From: Rhizobium sp.
GTDB lineage: Bacteria > Pseudomonadota > Alphaproteobacteria > Rhizobiales > Rhizobiaceae
Reading direction: 5' to 3'
DNA length: 7,558 nucleotides
Assembly (NCBI GenBank): GCA_003527225.1
Contig: DPXQ01000068.1
Location: 1 to 7,558 of the forward strand
The position numbers were made by a program, and so were the translations under genes. The notes under the pieces were generated by a model. The model did no database searches and had not been told where the DNA came from. It saw only the letters and a program-made list of their open reading frames with translations. Shown piece by piece: positions 6,325 to 7,558 of the stretch; the stretch's first letter is position 1; each line of letters opens with the position of its first letter.

Positions 6325-7558
6325 ATGGACACGCAAATGCTGATCGGCTCGAAGTTCGAGACCGGCACCGAAACTAAGGAAGAGGTTTTGAACCCGAAGA
6401 CGGGAGAAACCATTCTCGACCTGCCCGAGGCCTCGCTCGCCCAGGTCGACGCCGCCGTCGATGCCGCCGAAAGGGCGTTCGATACGTGGTCGGCGACCAC
6501 CCCGTCGGAGCGCTCGGCCTATCTCCTGAAGATCGCCGACGCGATCGAGAAGGATGCCGACGGGTTCGCCGCGCTCGAATCCTTGAACTGCGGCAAGCCG
6601 ATCAACGCGGTGCGCAATGACGAGATCCCGGCCATCGTCGACTGCTGGCGCTTCTTCGCCGGCGCCATCCGCTCGCTGCATGCCCCGGTCGCCGGCGAAT
6701 ACCTGCCCGGCCACACCTCGATGATCCGCCGCGATCCGGTCGGCATCGTCGGCTCGATCGCGCCGTGGAACTATCCGCTGATGATGATGGCCTGGAAGCT
6801 GGCACCGGCGATCGCCGGCGGCAACACGGTCGTCTTCAAGCCCTCCGAACAGACCCCGCTCACCGCCTTGAAGATGGCGAAGCTGCTCGCCAACATCCTG
6901 CCGGAAGGCGTGGTCAATGTCGTGCTCGGCCGCGGCGAAAGCGTCGGCAATGCGATCATCAACCATGCCAAGGTCAACATGGTGTCGATCACCGGCGACA
7001 TCGCCACCGGCAAGAAGGTGTTGGCGGCGGCCGCCAAGACGGTCAAGCGAACCCATCTGGAACTCGGCGGCAAGGCCCCGGTCATCGTCTATGACGACGC
7101 CGACCTCGAAGCCGTCGTCGCCGGCATCCGCACCTTCGGCTTCTACAATGCCGGCCAGGACTGCACCGCCGCCTGCCGCATCTACGCCTCCGACAAGATC
7201 TACGACAATTTTGTTGCCGACCTCGCCTCGGCCGTCTCGACGCTGAAGTTCAACCAGGCCGACGACACCGAAAACGAGATCGGCCCGCTGATCTCCAGGC
7301 GCCAGCGCGACCGCGTCGAAAGCTTCGTCACTCGCGCATCCGAGCATGCCCACATGGAAGTCGTCACCGGCGGCAAGGTCTCGGGCGAGAAGGGCTTCTT
7401 CTACACCCCGACGGTGATTGCCGGCGCACTGCAGGACGACGAGATCGTGCGCCGCGAGGTCTTCGGCCCGGTGGTCTCGGTCACCCGCTTCTCCGATACC
7501 GACGATGCGATCGCCTGGGCCAACGACAGCGATTACGGCCTTGCCTCCTCGGTCTGGA
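6325..7558 (+). CDS. Aldehyde dehydrogenase, gamma-aminobutyraldehyde dehydrogenase (PatD)-like, C-terminus cut by window edge
   Basis: Seen: 411 codons open to the window edge; the family is about 474 residues. Hallmarks: SIAPWNYP (about 147-154), the FKPSEQTP cofactor block (about 171-178), catalytic base E246 in LELGGKAP, nucleophile C280 in AGQDCTAACR, and EVFGPVVSV near the end. By recall it aligns almost without gaps to E. coli PatD, including the active-site positions. Role: NAD-dependent oxidation of an amino-aldehyde to an acid, for example 4-aminobutanal to GABA in putrescine breakdown; betaine-aldehyde dehydrogenase is a close alternative. Start: ATG 6325 aligns with PatD and has GGAG 11 nt upstream; ATG 6316 is only 2 nt from that GGAG. 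One oddity is D225 in TGDIATG, where a Ser is usual. It lies 100 bp downstream of the permease with no clear promoter of its own, so co-transcription is plausible. Inference: it removes the aldehyde made by the flavoprotein. Confidence 0.9.
   Translation, partial: MDTQMLIGSKFETGTETKEEVLNPKTGETILDLPEASLAQVDAAVDAAERAFDTWSATTPSERSAYLLKIADAIEKDADGFAALESLNCGKPINAVRNDEIPAIVDCWRFFAGAIRSLHAPVAGEYLPGHTSMIRRDPVGIVGSIAPWNYPLMMMAWKLAPAIAGGNTVVFKPSEQTPLTALKMAKLLANILPEGVVNVVLGRGESVGNAIINHAKVNMVSITGDIATGKKVLAAAAKTVKRTHLELGGKAPVIVYDDADLEAVVAGIRTFGFYNAGQDCTAACRIYASDKIYDNFVADLASAVSTLKFNQADDTENEIGPLISRRQRDRVESFVTRASEHAHMEVVTGGKVSGEKGFFYTPTVIAGALQDDEIVRREVFGPVVSVTRFSDTDDAIAWANDSDYGLASSVW

Noticed and set aside
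6298..7353. Minus-strand open frame of about 351 codons opposite the aldehyde dehydrogenase
   Set aside because: Its product is Gly/Asp/Arg-rich low-complexity sequence typical of antisense frames, while the plus strand carries all aldehyde dehydrogenase motifs.

Overview
The window reads as a piece of a high-GC alphaproteobacterial genome, most likely Rhizobiales. This rests on protein similarity recalled from memory and on general composition, not on a search. It is densely coding and holds what looks like one regulated catabolic locus for an amine-type compound. No tRNA, rRNA, CRISPR array, insertion sequence or attachment site was seen.

Layout, left to right. (1) 1-1615, minus: the N-terminal 538 codons of a trimethylamine-dehydrogenase (TMADH) family flavoprotein, cut by the window edge. 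(2) 1616-1799: its control region, with a consensus sigma-54 promoter pointing left and two copies of an 18-bp dyad-like site. (3) 1800-3284, minus: a PAS-AAA+-Fis sigma-54 activator with no receiver domain. (4) 3281-4420, minus: a protein that appears to consist only of PAS domains, overlapping the activator gene by ATGA. (5) 4421-4775: a 355-bp divergent control region with two more copies of the 18-bp site, a second consensus sigma-54 promoter pointing right, and a roughly 200-nt structured leader. (6) 4776-6224, plus: a 12-TM APC-superfamily permease. (7) 6225-6324: a gap with a strong hairpin. (8) 6325 to the window end, plus: an aldehyde dehydrogenase very like gamma-aminobutyraldehyde dehydrogenase (PatD), cut by the edge about 60 residues before its expected end.

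How it fits together (inference). The PAS protein and the PAS-containing activator probably sense the substrate or a product of it. The activator would bind the four 18-bp sites and open the two flanking sigma-54 promoters. One drives the TMADH-like enzyme; the other drives the permease and perhaps the aldehyde dehydrogenase. The permease would import the amine, the flavoprotein oxidise it to an imine or aldehyde, and the dehydrogenase oxidise the aldehyde to an acid. The real substrate cannot be read from the sequence. The flavoprotein keeps the covalent-flavin Cys, the 4Fe-4S Cys set and an aromatic bowl, but replaces two of the three TMADH catalytic-triad residues, so trimethylamine is not a safe guess.

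The most interesting result is the regulatory architecture. All four sites share one pattern and sit close to whole-turn distances from the -24 elements of two divergent sigma-54 promoters, on either side of a two-gene sensor/activator unit that lacks a histidine kinase and receiver.
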